Assembly (NCBI GenBank): GCA_007120555.1
Contig: SKNL01000130.1
Span: 1-13,600, forward strand
From: Balneolales bacterium
Lineage (GTDB): Bacteria; Bacteroidota; Rhodothermia; Balneolales; Natronogracilivirgulaceae
Direction of reading: 5' to 3'
DNA: 13,600 nucleotides
Below the pieces are notes generated by a model that was given only the letters and a program-made list of their open reading frames with translations, ran no database searches and was not told the origin of the DNA. Shown here piece after piece: positions 7,398-13,585 of this stretch. Position 1 is the first letter of the stretch, and each line of letters starts with the position of its first letter. Made by a program: the position numbers and the translations under genes.

Positions 7398-8095
7398 GAG
7401 TTTTGCTCCTTGTTTAACCGGCCTTTTGCAGGTTTGAAAGACCGGATGCGGTTTTCGTTGCCCTGGATCAGTCTTCGAATATTGGCGTGGTGTTTAATGA
7501 TGATGGTTGTTGCCACTATGGCGCTGATGACGATCAGGCTGCCGTCGATGGGTTGGTCTAATCCGTATTTCAGGATTAACAGGAAAAGCGGATAGGAGAA
7601 GTTCGCAGTGATGGATGCCAGCGAGACATAGCGACTTGAAAAAAGCACAATGGCGAAGACGGTGATCGCAAGTGTGATGGATATGGGTTCGATGCCGTAG
7701 AGCATCCCGGCAGCCGTGATAACGCCCTTGCCTCCTTTGAAATTAGCATAGAGAGGATACATGTGTCCGCCGACGGCAGCCGCTCCGGCTATGAGTCTCA
7801 TGAATACATCGGTTTCCCACTCCACGCCGAAAATTACAATCTCAGGCAACACGCCGCCGGTGATATAGCCAATCTGGCTGATGTAGTAAGCTGCTGTGAA
7901 TCCCTTTGCAAGGTCGATGAGGCTTACGGCTACACCGGCCTTCCACCCTAAAATCCGGAAGGTGTTGGTTGCTCCTGCATTGCCGCTTCCATGCTCCCGG
8001 ATATCAACCCCTTTAAACAACTTGCCCACCCATATGGATGTGGGGATAGAGCCGAGAAGATAGCTCAATATGACAATGAGGAGAAATGACAGCAT
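7394..8095 (-). CDS. plsY: Acyl-phosphate:glycerol-3-phosphate acyltransferase PlsY
   Basis: Integral membrane enzyme that acylates position 1 of glycerol-3-phosphate with acyl-phosphate (made by PlsX), giving lysophosphatidic acid. It has 233 residues and is highly hydrophobic. The three conserved loop motifs are visible: GSIPTS (15-20), HGSGNAGATN (35-44) with the following FRILGWKAG, and GHMYPLYANFKGGKGV (110-125). A positively charged tail (residues about 200-233) ends the protein. The span between motifs 2 and 3 carries a short extra loop (VEWETD, 91-96). The stop overlaps the GTG start of gpsA by the shared GTGA. plsX is not in the window. Confidence 0.96.
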   Translation of the reverse strand: MLSFLLIVILSYLLGSIPTSIWVGKLFKGVDIREHGSGNAGATNTFRILGWKAGVAVSLIDLAKGFTAAYYISQIGYITGGVLPEIVIFGVEWETDVFMRLIAGAAAVGGHMYPLYANFKGGKGVITAAGMLYGIEPISITLAITVFAIVLFSSRYVSLASITANFSYPLFLLILKYGLDQPIDGSLIVISAIVATTIIIKHHANIRRLIQGNENRIRSFKPAKGRLNKEQNS

Positions 8096-8131
8096 ACAAA
8101 ATTGAAGTAAATTTATCCGGAGCGGGATTAT

Positions 8132-8147
8132 GGATCAGAGATGATCC
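8132..8147 (-). repeat. Small perfect hairpin between lipA and plsY
   Basis: GGATCA-gaga-TGATCC is a 6-bp perfect stem with a 4-nt loop. It lies 34 bp downstream of the lipA stop and 36 bp upstream of the plsY start on the transcribed minus strand. No U-tract follows in the direction of transcription, so it is a poor intrinsic terminator. A role in mRNA processing or simple chance are equally possible. Confidence 0.3.
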
Positions 8148-8180
8148 GATCTTTTAAAATAGGATTTTTTTGCGTTCAAC

Positions 8181-9191
8181 CTAAGTGTTTGGTGTCAAAT
8201 GTTTATGTGCATGATAGGATGAGCGTACAAACGGTCCGCTTTCCACGTGCTCAATTCCCTTGCTTTCGCCAACGTCCTTGTAGGTCTCAAAAATTTCGGG
8301 GTGCACGTAATCTTCCACAGGCAAATGCATTTTTGTCGGTTGCATATATTGCCCGATGGTCATGATATTGACACCAACAGCGGTAATATCATCCATCAGT
8401 TCGAAAACTTCGGCTGGTGTTTCCCCCAGGCCGACCATGATTCCGGTTTTTGTGCGGAGGCCCTGATCCCGGGATATCTGCAAAAGTTCTATGGAGCGTT
8501 CATATTTTGCCTGTGGGCGCACCCGGCGATACAGGCGCGGCACACTTTCCAGATTGTGATTGAGGATGTCCGGCTGTGCATCGAGCACAACCTGCAAGGC
8601 ATCCCAGATCCCCCGGAAGTCCGGAATAAGCACCTCTACGGTGACGCCGGGAATCTCTTCACGCAGCAGCGCGATGGTCTTTGCGAAGATGGGTGCGCCG
8701 CCGTCTTTACGTTCATCCCGGTTGACAGAGGTGATGACCACATGTTTCAGGTCCATCAGCCTGGCGGCCTCAACAACGCGATTGGGTTCGTCCCAGTCGA
8801 GTCCCTGAACCGGCCGGCCGGTTTTGACAGCGCAGAATCCACATGACCGGGTGCAAACATCCCCGAGGATCATAAATGTGGCTGTGCCGGCATTCCAGCA
8901 CTCCGCCATGTTGGGACAGCGGGCTTCTGCGCATACCGTGTTGAGCGAGTGGCCCGAAATGATATCGGAGATCTCCTTGTAGACCTTGCCTCCGGGAATC
9001 TGTGACCGAAGCCAGTCGGGCCGGCGCTTGTGTTTGCTGCGTGAGAGGTCGCGAACGGGCGCGTCGGTGCCCGTTCCCACTCCTGTAACTTCAGTTGGGC
9101 GGGTTCCTGAACCGCTTTGACAGGGAGTGGTTTTCGGTTGTTGCCTTTCGGTTTGAACAGGGCTTGAAATGACGTTGCGTTCCTTGATCAT
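8181..9191 (-). CDS. lipA: Lipoyl synthase (radical SAM)
   Basis: Inserts sulfur at C6 and C8 of protein-bound octanoyl groups to form lipoyl cofactor on 2-oxoacid dehydrogenases and GcvH. Both Fe-S clusters are recognisable: the auxiliary cluster CAEARCPNMAEC (C87, C92, C98) and the radical-SAM cluster CTRSCGFC (C113, C117, C120). The C-terminal RSSYHA (323-328) supplies the serine ligand of the auxiliary cluster. At 336 residues it is longer than usual because about 55 polar, Gly/Thr/Pro-rich residues precede the conserved RRPDWLR (57-63). The annotated ATG at 9191 may therefore be too far upstream. No Met lies between, but V38 is encoded by GTG and could be an alternative start. LipB is encoded upstream on the same strand and an Fe-S carrier downstream. 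Confidence 0.96.
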   Translation of the reverse strand: MIKERNVISSPVQTERQQPKTTPCQSGSGTRPTEVTGVGTGTDAPVRDLSRSKHKRRPDWLRSQIPGGKVYKEISDIISGHSLNTVCAEARCPNMAECWNAGTATFMILGDVCTRSCGFCAVKTGRPVQGLDWDEPNRVVEAARLMDLKHVVITSVNRDERKDGGAPIFAKTIALLREEIPGVTVEVLIPDFRGIWDALQVVLDAQPDILNHNLESVPRLYRRVRPQAKYERSIELLQISRDQGLRTKTGIMVGLGETPAEVFELMDDITAVGVNIMTIGQYMQPTKMHLPVEDYVHPEIFETYKDVGESKGIEHVESGPFVRSSYHAHKHLTPNT

Positions 9192-9423
9192 TAAAAAACT
9201 GCGAATATTTTTAAGGGTAGTCGGTCGACGGATTTTTGGTTATGGTGTGACCATATAATAACCGAGTGTAAAATAAGGACATCCGGACGATATTGAAACC
9301 TTGTTGGGCTCCCAGGAGTTTTGAAACGGCGAGAAGAAGTCCAAACAACGCTCCGGCAATCTTTTAGGGTCAGAAGTAAACTTTTGGAGCCGGAAACAAA
9401 CTTAGCAGCAGAAAAAGGAATGA
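9192..9423 (-). promoter_or_regulatory. lipB-lipA intergenic region with a hairpin near the lipA start
   Basis: This 232-bp region is A/T-rich and probably carries the lipA promoter. ATGGT-gtg-ACCAT (9242-9254) is a perfect 5-bp hairpin, flanked by GGTT (9238-9241) and AACC (9260-9263), which extend it across a 5-nt bulge. It lies 47-72 bp before the lipA ATG and could be an operator or a leader stem. No convincing promoter consensus and no small ORF were found. Confidence 0.3.
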
Positions 9424-10185
9424 TCAGAAAACATCCGGCTGGAGGTCCGTTCCGGTTTTTCTGGCAATGGAGCAGTTGAATATCTCCTGGAATTCGTTCA
9501 GAAGGAGATCGGAAACGCTCTTTTTATCAGGAGGCCGCCCGCAAAGCCTTTCAAAACTGGTTACCCCGCCGTCGGATATTCCGCAAGGAATGATCCCGTG
9601 GAAAAAATCAAGGTCCGTTCGGATGTTCAAAGCGAAGCCATGCATGCAGACGTAACGGGAGCACTTGATCCCCATTGCACAGAGCTTGCTGTTATCGACC
9701 CATACACCTGTCCGGGAAGGAATACGGCGGGCGGTAATGCCAAAATGTCCGGCCGTCCGGATGATCACCTCTTCAAGCCGCTCGATATAGGAAGCGATAC
9801 CCAGGTCAAACTGTTCCAGGTCGAGAACGGGATACCCAACAAGCTGTCCCGGACCATGATAGGTAATATCCCCGCCTCGATCCGTTTTTACGACCTCAAT
9901 TCCTCTCTGCCTCAGGATGTCATCAGAAAAAAGCAAATTATCCCATTTTCCGCTTTTGCCGATAGTATACACGTGTGGATGCTCAAGGAAAAGGAGGTAT
10001 CCGGAAGGCAGAAAATCCTGCTTTGACGATATTTCGGAATCGCCGAGCCCGTTGGCAGTCCGTTCCCCTGAAGGCAACGCGTATCTCTTGCCTTCAATCA
10101 GTTTTTGCTGCAGGTGTTCCTGCAGTTTCCAGGCTTCATTATATGAAACGGTACCGAGCTCGGAAAAGTGGACAACAGGGTGCAT
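9424..10185 (-). CDS. lipB: Lipoyl(octanoyl) transferase
   Basis: Transfers octanoyl from acyl carrier protein to target lysines, producing the substrate for LipA. Protein of 253 residues. The signature RGGDITYHGPGQLVGYPVLD is at 103-122. The active-site pair is K174 (AMGIK) and C201 (IIPCGI), and H110 lies in TYHGPGQ. The longer linker before LLFLEHPHVYTIGKSG (64-79) is typical of Bacteroidota-type LipB, and here it is somewhat extended by a polar stretch (about 34-60). The ATG at 10185 puts the conserved VHFSELGTVSY immediately at the N-terminus. The gene lies 69 bp downstream of the small membrane protein gene and 232 bp upstream of lipA, so lipA probably also has its own promoter. Confidence 0.95.
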   Translation of the reverse strand: MHPVVHFSELGTVSYNEAWKLQEHLQQKLIEGKRYALPSGERTANGLGDSEISSKQDFLPSGYLLFLEHPHVYTIGKSGKWDNLLFSDDILRQRGIEVVKTDRGGDITYHGPGQLVGYPVLDLEQFDLGIASYIERLEEVIIRTAGHFGITARRIPSRTGVWVDNSKLCAMGIKCSRYVCMHGFALNIRTDLDFFHGIIPCGISDGGVTSFERLCGRPPDKKSVSDLLLNEFQEIFNCSIARKTGTDLQPDVF

Positions 10186-10254
10186 GGCTGGCCGGGTAAG
10201 TCTTTTGAGAGAAAGATATGCCGGCTGATCCGGGAATTCAAATGCAGGATTTTG

Positions 10255-10506
10255 CTATCTCTTGTTCGATTTTCCCTTGTACCAGAATTGATAAGAAAGA
10301 TAATCGACCAGGCCAATGAGCAGGACCGTCATAAACGAATATCTGAACCGGCTGGCCCAGGTACTGTAGTATTCATCGCACCATAAAAGTTGATCAAACA
10401 GGTGTTCATTGCACCAAACCAGATGATCCAGCAGGTAAGTGATTACTGGTAAGGAAAGGAAAAACAACGGGTAAAAAATCAGTCTGAACTTTGCATTGAA
10501 AAGCAT
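10255..10506 (-). CDS. Small two-helix membrane protein with tandem WCxE repeat (unrecognised)
   Basis: Unrecognised 83-residue protein. Two hydrophobic helices (about 8-27 and 57-72) flank a polar loop, and the tail is basic (KGKSNKR). I choose the ATG at 10506 because GGAG (10513-10516) precedes it by 6 bp; an upstream in-frame ATG at 10518 would add four residues. The loop contains a tandem repeat: DHLVWCNEHLF (27-37) then DQLLWCDEYYS (38-48), also visible in the DNA (10396-10428 and 10363-10395). It appears paralogous to the 69-residue protein encoded just upstream. Both have P20, Y24, L26 and L29 in the same positions and a TW (T49-W50 here, T34-W35 there) 33-34 residues from the C-terminus. 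The 15-residue length difference falls at the WCxE duplication. An immunity, sensor or toxin-antitoxin membrane role is possible but unproven. Confidence 0.6.
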   Translation of the reverse strand: MLFNAKFRLIFYPLFFLSLPVITYLLDHLVWCNEHLFDQLLWCDEYYSTWASRFRYSFMTVLLIGLVDYLSYQFWYKGKSNKR

Positions 10507-10526
10507 GACAATCTCCATTGGTTAAG

Positions 10527-10566
10527 GACTGTCCATGGTTTCATAGTTACTTGAGGCCGGACAGTC
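10527..10566 (-). repeat. Inverted repeat between the two small membrane protein genes
   Basis: GACTGTCC (10527-10534) and GGACAGTC (10559-10566) are perfect 8-bp complements around a 24-nt loop. They fill most of the 76-bp gap between the stop of the 69-residue gene and the start of the 83-residue gene on the transcribed minus strand. There is no U-tract immediately after, so it is more likely an mRNA stem or operator than a strong terminator. Confidence 0.4.
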
Positions 10567-10582
10567 GAAAAAACTGATTTAT

Positions 10583-10792
10583 TTATTTACTTCTTGATGA
10601 TCTTCTCTTGAGTAAATGCTTCTGAACTAAAAAAAACAGAAGTGATGAGAAAGCAGCGATTATCATATAATGGGTGTAAAGAGCACCCCAGGTGGCAAAA
10701 TCATGTAAGCCACCCAGTATATAATGAACTAGCGGGGATATGAGAAGAATACCCAGTCCAAAAAGAAGTGATTGTCTAATCAGTAATGACAT
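10583..10792 (-). CDS. Small two-helix membrane protein (unrecognised)
   Basis: Unrecognised 69-residue protein. It is predicted to have two transmembrane helices (about 7-27 and 42-56), a short loop containing FATWG (32-36) and a strongly basic tail (KRRSSRSK), suggesting that the tail is cytoplasmic. It is preceded by a near-perfect Shine-Dalgarno AAGGAGG five bases before the ATG. That is notable because other genes in this window lack one, and it supports the ORF being real. It lies downstream of the 302-residue glycine-zipper gene, from which it is separated by a strong hairpin, and upstream of its apparent paralogue. Small two-helix proteins beside a membrane-active peptide are often immunity proteins, but no family was recognised and that function is speculation. 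Confidence 0.65.
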   Translation of the reverse strand: MSLLIRQSLLFGLGILLISPLVHYILGGLHDFATWGALYTHYMIIAAFSSLLFFLVQKHLLKRRSSRSK

Positions 10793-10797
10793 TGCAA

Positions 10798-10804
10798 CCT
10801 CCTT
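10798..10804 (-). promoter_or_regulatory. Strong Shine-Dalgarno for the 69-residue membrane protein
   Basis: The minus strand reads AAGGAGG, then TTGCA, then ATG at 10792. This is a consensus ribosome binding site at ideal spacing and stands out in a window where most genes have none. It decides the start of the small gene and suggests high translation. Confidence 0.75.
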
Positions 10805-10812
10805 AATATTTA

Positions 10813-10853
10813 AGAAATAACCGGGTTTGGATCATTAAAACCCGGTTATTTCT
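10813..10853 (-). terminator. Strong hairpin terminator or attenuator after the glycine-zipper protein gene
   Basis: A perfect 16-bp inverted repeat, AGAAATAACCGGGTTT (10813-10828) with AAACCCGGTTATTTCT (10838-10853), encloses a 9-nt loop. The GC core is flanked by A/T-rich arms, so T-rich tracts follow the core on both strands and it could act in both directions. It begins 38 bp after the stop of the 302-residue gene and ends just before the Shine-Dalgarno of the 69-residue gene. It may terminate most transcripts, letting some read through, or mark the end of one unit. Confidence 0.75.
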
Positions 10854-10891
10854 GTTTGTATTTAAAAAGCAGTTATTTGTCAGAATCAGTG

Positions 10892-11800
10892 CTATCTGTT
10901 CAGTATTTGCAATACCGCATCAGTAGTCGACCCTACGGCAGCACCAATTAAACCTCCTGTAATCCCTCCAGGTATACATCCAACCCCACCAGCAAGAGCA
11001 CCTTGTAGGCATCCACCTATAGCACCACCTACTCCAGTTGCTACATCGGTATTTATCATTCGTCGCCCGTTGAACCACTGTATTGAATCGAAAAATCCAG
11101 CACCGGCAACTTTCTGGAAGTTCAGGTCTGACGAGTCATTGTACATAAGTACCTCAATCCATTTTTCAAAGTTGGCATTCCAATAAATTGCAGATTCAAT
11201 TCCCACGGACGTTGCGGCGTAAATTACCAAACGATCTTCATAGTCCAGGCTATGTACTTCCGGGCTGTTATTCACCATCTCCAGCGAGATGATCATATCA
11301 TCTACAGTCAAAGCATGATCTATGATATTCTCAACTCGACGGAGTATATCAATTTGTTTAGGCGATAAAATGCCTTCGTATAATGAAACTACGCTTAGAA
11401 GGATACTTTCACTTTCCAATGCCTTGTATTTATGGGCCTGATAATGGGTCCGGGTCCGGACCAGTTCATCAACCACCAAAGCCTGGATATCTTCAATCTT
11501 CATCCCAATAAGCAGATCCTTGGAAGATAAATTCCGAACCAGGGATTCTTCAAGAAAGTCGAAGTACCCTTCCATGTCCTCAAAATGCCCGTCATGATTC
11601 CTGAAATCATCGAGCACCTCGTCCATGATCTCGTTATGGAGTAGCCCAACCGTCTGAAATTGCCTGAGAATTTCATCAGAATTCACAATTTCCTCACTGT
11701 CTTTCGGATCCTCCACCGTCTGGGTACAAAATGTGAAGAGGAAAACAGACAGCACAAGTGTCGCTGCAAACAACATGGTATTATTGATCGTTTTTTTCAT
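10892..11800 (-). CDS. Exported or membrane-anchored protein with C-terminal double glycine zipper (unrecognised)
   Basis: Unrecognised 302-residue protein. The N-terminus (MKKTINNTMLFAATLVLSVF, 1-20) is a signal or anchor segment. C25 follows it, but FTFC is a poor lipobox, so lipoprotein status is doubtful. Residues about 35-250 are acidic and mostly helical, with a GLLHNE motif (52-57). The C-terminal 256-290 is strikingly glycine-rich: G259, G263, G267, G271 and then G274, G278, G282, G286, G290 fall exactly every fourth residue, with cysteines C264 and C275 in the same segment. Such glycine zippers pack membrane helices and resemble class II bacteriocin-like tails. I have a general memory of similar Bacteroidota hypothetical proteins combining an HN motif and a Gly-rich tail, without known function. 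A weak AAGGGTG lies 8 bp before the ATG. Composition is more A/T-rich than the flanking genes. Two small membrane protein genes follow. Confidence 0.75.
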   Translation of the reverse strand: MKKTINNTMLFAATLVLSVFLFTFCTQTVEDPKDSEEIVNSDEILRQFQTVGLLHNEIMDEVLDDFRNHDGHFEDMEGYFDFLEESLVRNLSSKDLLIGMKIEDIQALVVDELVRTRTHYQAHKYKALESESILLSVVSLYEGILSPKQIDILRRVENIIDHALTVDDMIISLEMVNNSPEVHSLDYEDRLVIYAATSVGIESAIYWNANFEKWIEVLMYNDSSDLNFQKVAGAGFFDSIQWFNGRRMINTDVATGVGGAIGGCLQGALAGGVGCIPGGITGGLIGAAVGSTTDAVLQILNR

Positions 11801-12205
11801 GATTTATCACCCTTGATTTATAGTTGTATGTTCCGGTATGCACCTGTTGGGCACCCGATATCTCTTAGAGCACACAGGTACCAAATCCTTACACGTCCGG
11901 CACAATTTTTTTTGAGGCTCAACTTTTTTCTGGTGGAACCGTGCGTGAAATCCGTTCGTGAAAACGGGCGCATCACCACGATGCCGCAGACGGCACTTGT
12001 AAATTTGAGCGGAGATTGATACTATTTTCCTGACACAATTCCATTCGGGTTACTCCTCACCCCAACCCCTTATCCCTTACCTTTGACCCAAAAATTGTTT
12101 CAATAATGAAATGAACATGACCGGGCATGATCCCGGACACACAGGGCATGATTATAATCATCATGGACACTCCATCTTACATTATAAATCCTACATTTTG
12201 AACAC
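11801..12205. other. Divergent intergenic region, 405 bp
   Basis: No gene is seen here. It lies between the divergent starts of the glycine-zipper gene and the serine hydrolase gene and should hold both promoters. The middle carries several short perfect stems: CCGTT/AACGG (11952-11967), GCATC/GATGC (11970-11984) and TGCCG/CGGCA (11982-11995). On the minus strand these could form a structured leader about 150-200 nt before the glycine-zipper gene. CGTGAAA occurs twice (11944-11950, 11957-11963). T-runs lie at 11908-11915 and 11925-11930. The right end holds the repeat cluster listed separately. Confidence 0.5.
12120..12161 (+). promoter_or_regulatory. Candidate operator upstream of the serine hydrolase
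   Basis: GGGCATGAT occurs at 12123-12131 and again at 12144-12152, exactly 21 bp apart, about two helical turns. The match extends to 12 bp with one mismatch (12120-12131 and 12141-12152). The first copy sits in the inverted repeat CCGGG-catgat-CCCGG (12121-12136). The second runs into the perfect 14-bp palindrome ATGATTATAATCAT (12148-12161). The cluster ends 44 bp before the hydrolase ATG, a suitable place for a regulator site. No regulator gene is adjacent. Confidence 0.45.
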
Positions 12206-13585
12206 ATGAACAGGGTACTTTTACTGACCGTCGCAAGCCTGTTCCTCGCGATGAATCCGATGATTTCCCGGGCCGCGGACAGCAACCCTCTCCGTCCGGA
12301 TTACAGTCATGTCTCCGAGACCGACATGGACAGTATTTTCTTCGCTTTCAATCGACCGGATACCCCGGGATGTGCCGTTGGCGTAGTCTGCAACGGCGAA
12401 CCGATCTTCACAAAAGGATACGGCACAGCCAATCTGGATTACGGAATCCCGATTCGCCCCGACTCCCGCTTCATGATCGCATCCATTTCCAAGCAGTTTG
12501 CCGCCGCCGCCCTCATGATGATGGCGCAGGAAGACGTGCTGGATCTCGAGGAGGACCTGCGCACCTACATCCCCGAACTTCCGGAATTTGAAAAACCGAT
12601 CAATGCGCGCCAGATCATCCACCATACCTCCGGGCTCCGCGACATTTACAATCTGCTTGCGTTGGCGGATATCGGACTCGACAACACCACCACCAATGAG
12701 GACGCCCTGGTCATGCTAAGCCACCAGCAACGCCTCAATTTCGAGCCCGGATCCGAATTCCTGTACAGCAACAGCGGATATTTCCTGATGTCCATCCTCG
12801 CAAAAAACGTCACCGGAATGACCCTGCGCGAGTATACCCACAAGCACTTTTTCGAGCCCATCGGCATGCACGCCACCCACTGGCACGACGACACCGAAAT
12901 GATCGTGCCCGACCGGGTCATCAGCTACCGGCCCACATCCCGCGGCCCCGGACAGTTCTACCGCGGCAATATGGAACGCGTCGGCGCGCGCGGCCTCTTC
13001 ACCACCATCAATGATTTCGTCCTGTGGGATGCCAACTTCATCGAAAACCGGTCGCATCTGGACAATTTCACCGAAGTCATGTCCCGCCCCGGTTTTACCA
13101 CCCGCCGGGATTCCATCAACTACGGAACAGGGCTGCGGCACGGCGTGTACCGCGACCTTGTCACCATCGGTCACGGAGGAAGCTACATGGGATTTCGTTC
13201 AAATTACATGCATTTCAGGGATTTAAATCTGGCCATCATCGTGTTCTGCAATCAAAGCGATATCAGTCCGGCCGCCTATTCACGCCAGGTCGCCGACCTC
13301 TACCTGCGTCACATATTCGCAGAAATTTTCGAAGAGTTTGCCGGTGAGTACACCAGCGAGTCGCTTGGTGTCACCTTCTCCGTCATCTTGGAGGATGGGG
13401 ACCTGTACCTGAAACGTATGAACGGCGACCCGCAGGACGATCAGCAACGGCTGGTCTGGTCCGCCGAAGACCGATTCCGGGTGGACCGGTGGGATATCCG
13501 ATTTGAACGCAACAGCGATGATCGCATCCACAAGTTCACCCTTGAAGCACCCAGGACAGGAGCCATTACGTTCCGCAGGGAGTGA
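12206..13585 (+). CDS. Secreted serine hydrolase, class C beta-lactamase fold (penicillin-binding-protein-like)
   Basis: Protein of 459 residues with a signal peptide (1 to about 23, hydrophobic VLLLTVASLFLAM then SRA before AD), so exported to the periplasm or surface. The three active-site elements of the family are present: SxxK at S93-K96 (SISK), YxN at Y187-N189 (YSN) and HGG at 323-325 (GHGGS). IIHHTSGL (137-144) and PGSEFLYSNSGY (181-192) are typical of the beta-lactamase/esterase (PF00144) group. A C-terminal beta-rich domain (about 375-459), starting at EFAGEYTSE, resembles the extra domain often attached to these enzymes. Members act as D-aminopeptidases, esterases, DD-peptidases or regulators; true beta-lactamase activity should not be assumed. 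It is G/C-richer than the upstream accessory genes. The gene is divergent from the glycine-zipper gene and lies 44 bp after a possible operator. Confidence 0.9.
   Translation: MNRVLLLTVASLFLAMNPMISRAADSNPLRPDYSHVSETDMDSIFFAFNRPDTPGCAVGVVCNGEPIFTKGYGTANLDYGIPIRPDSRFMIASISKQFAAAALMMMAQEDVLDLEEDLRTYIPELPEFEKPINARQIIHHTSGLRDIYNLLALADIGLDNTTTNEDALVMLSHQQRLNFEPGSEFLYSNSGYFLMSILAKNVTGMTLREYTHKHFFEPIGMHATHWHDDTEMIVPDRVISYRPTSRGPGQFYRGNMERVGARGLFTTINDFVLWDANFIENRSHLDNFTEVMSRPGFTTRRDSINYGTGLRHGVYRDLVTIGHGGSYMGFRSNYMHFRDLNLAIIVFCNQSDISPAAYSRQVADLYLRHIFAEIFEEFAGEYTSESLGVTFSVILEDGDLYLKRMNGDPQDDQQRLVWSAEDRFRVDRWDIRFERNSDDRIHKFTLEAPRTGAITFRRE

Noticed and set aside
10098..10316. 72-residue ORF with a TRENRTRDS string, reminiscent of spurious proteins translated across tRNA genes
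   Set aside because: I looked for a tRNA on the plus strand near 10240-10290 (TTGTTCGATTTTCCC, ACCA). The T-stem does not pair and no cloverleaf forms, and the region is the coding end of the small membrane protein gene.
11940..12000. Possible group II intron domain V remnant on the minus strand (CACGCACGGTTC next to small stems)
   Set aside because: The spacing between the would-be arms is too long, the GAGCC arm is not intact, and there is no reverse transcriptase or intron boundary nearby.
12221..12625. 134-residue ORF antisense to the serine hydrolase gene
   Set aside because: Shadow in a G/C-rich gene with strong codon structure. No family features.
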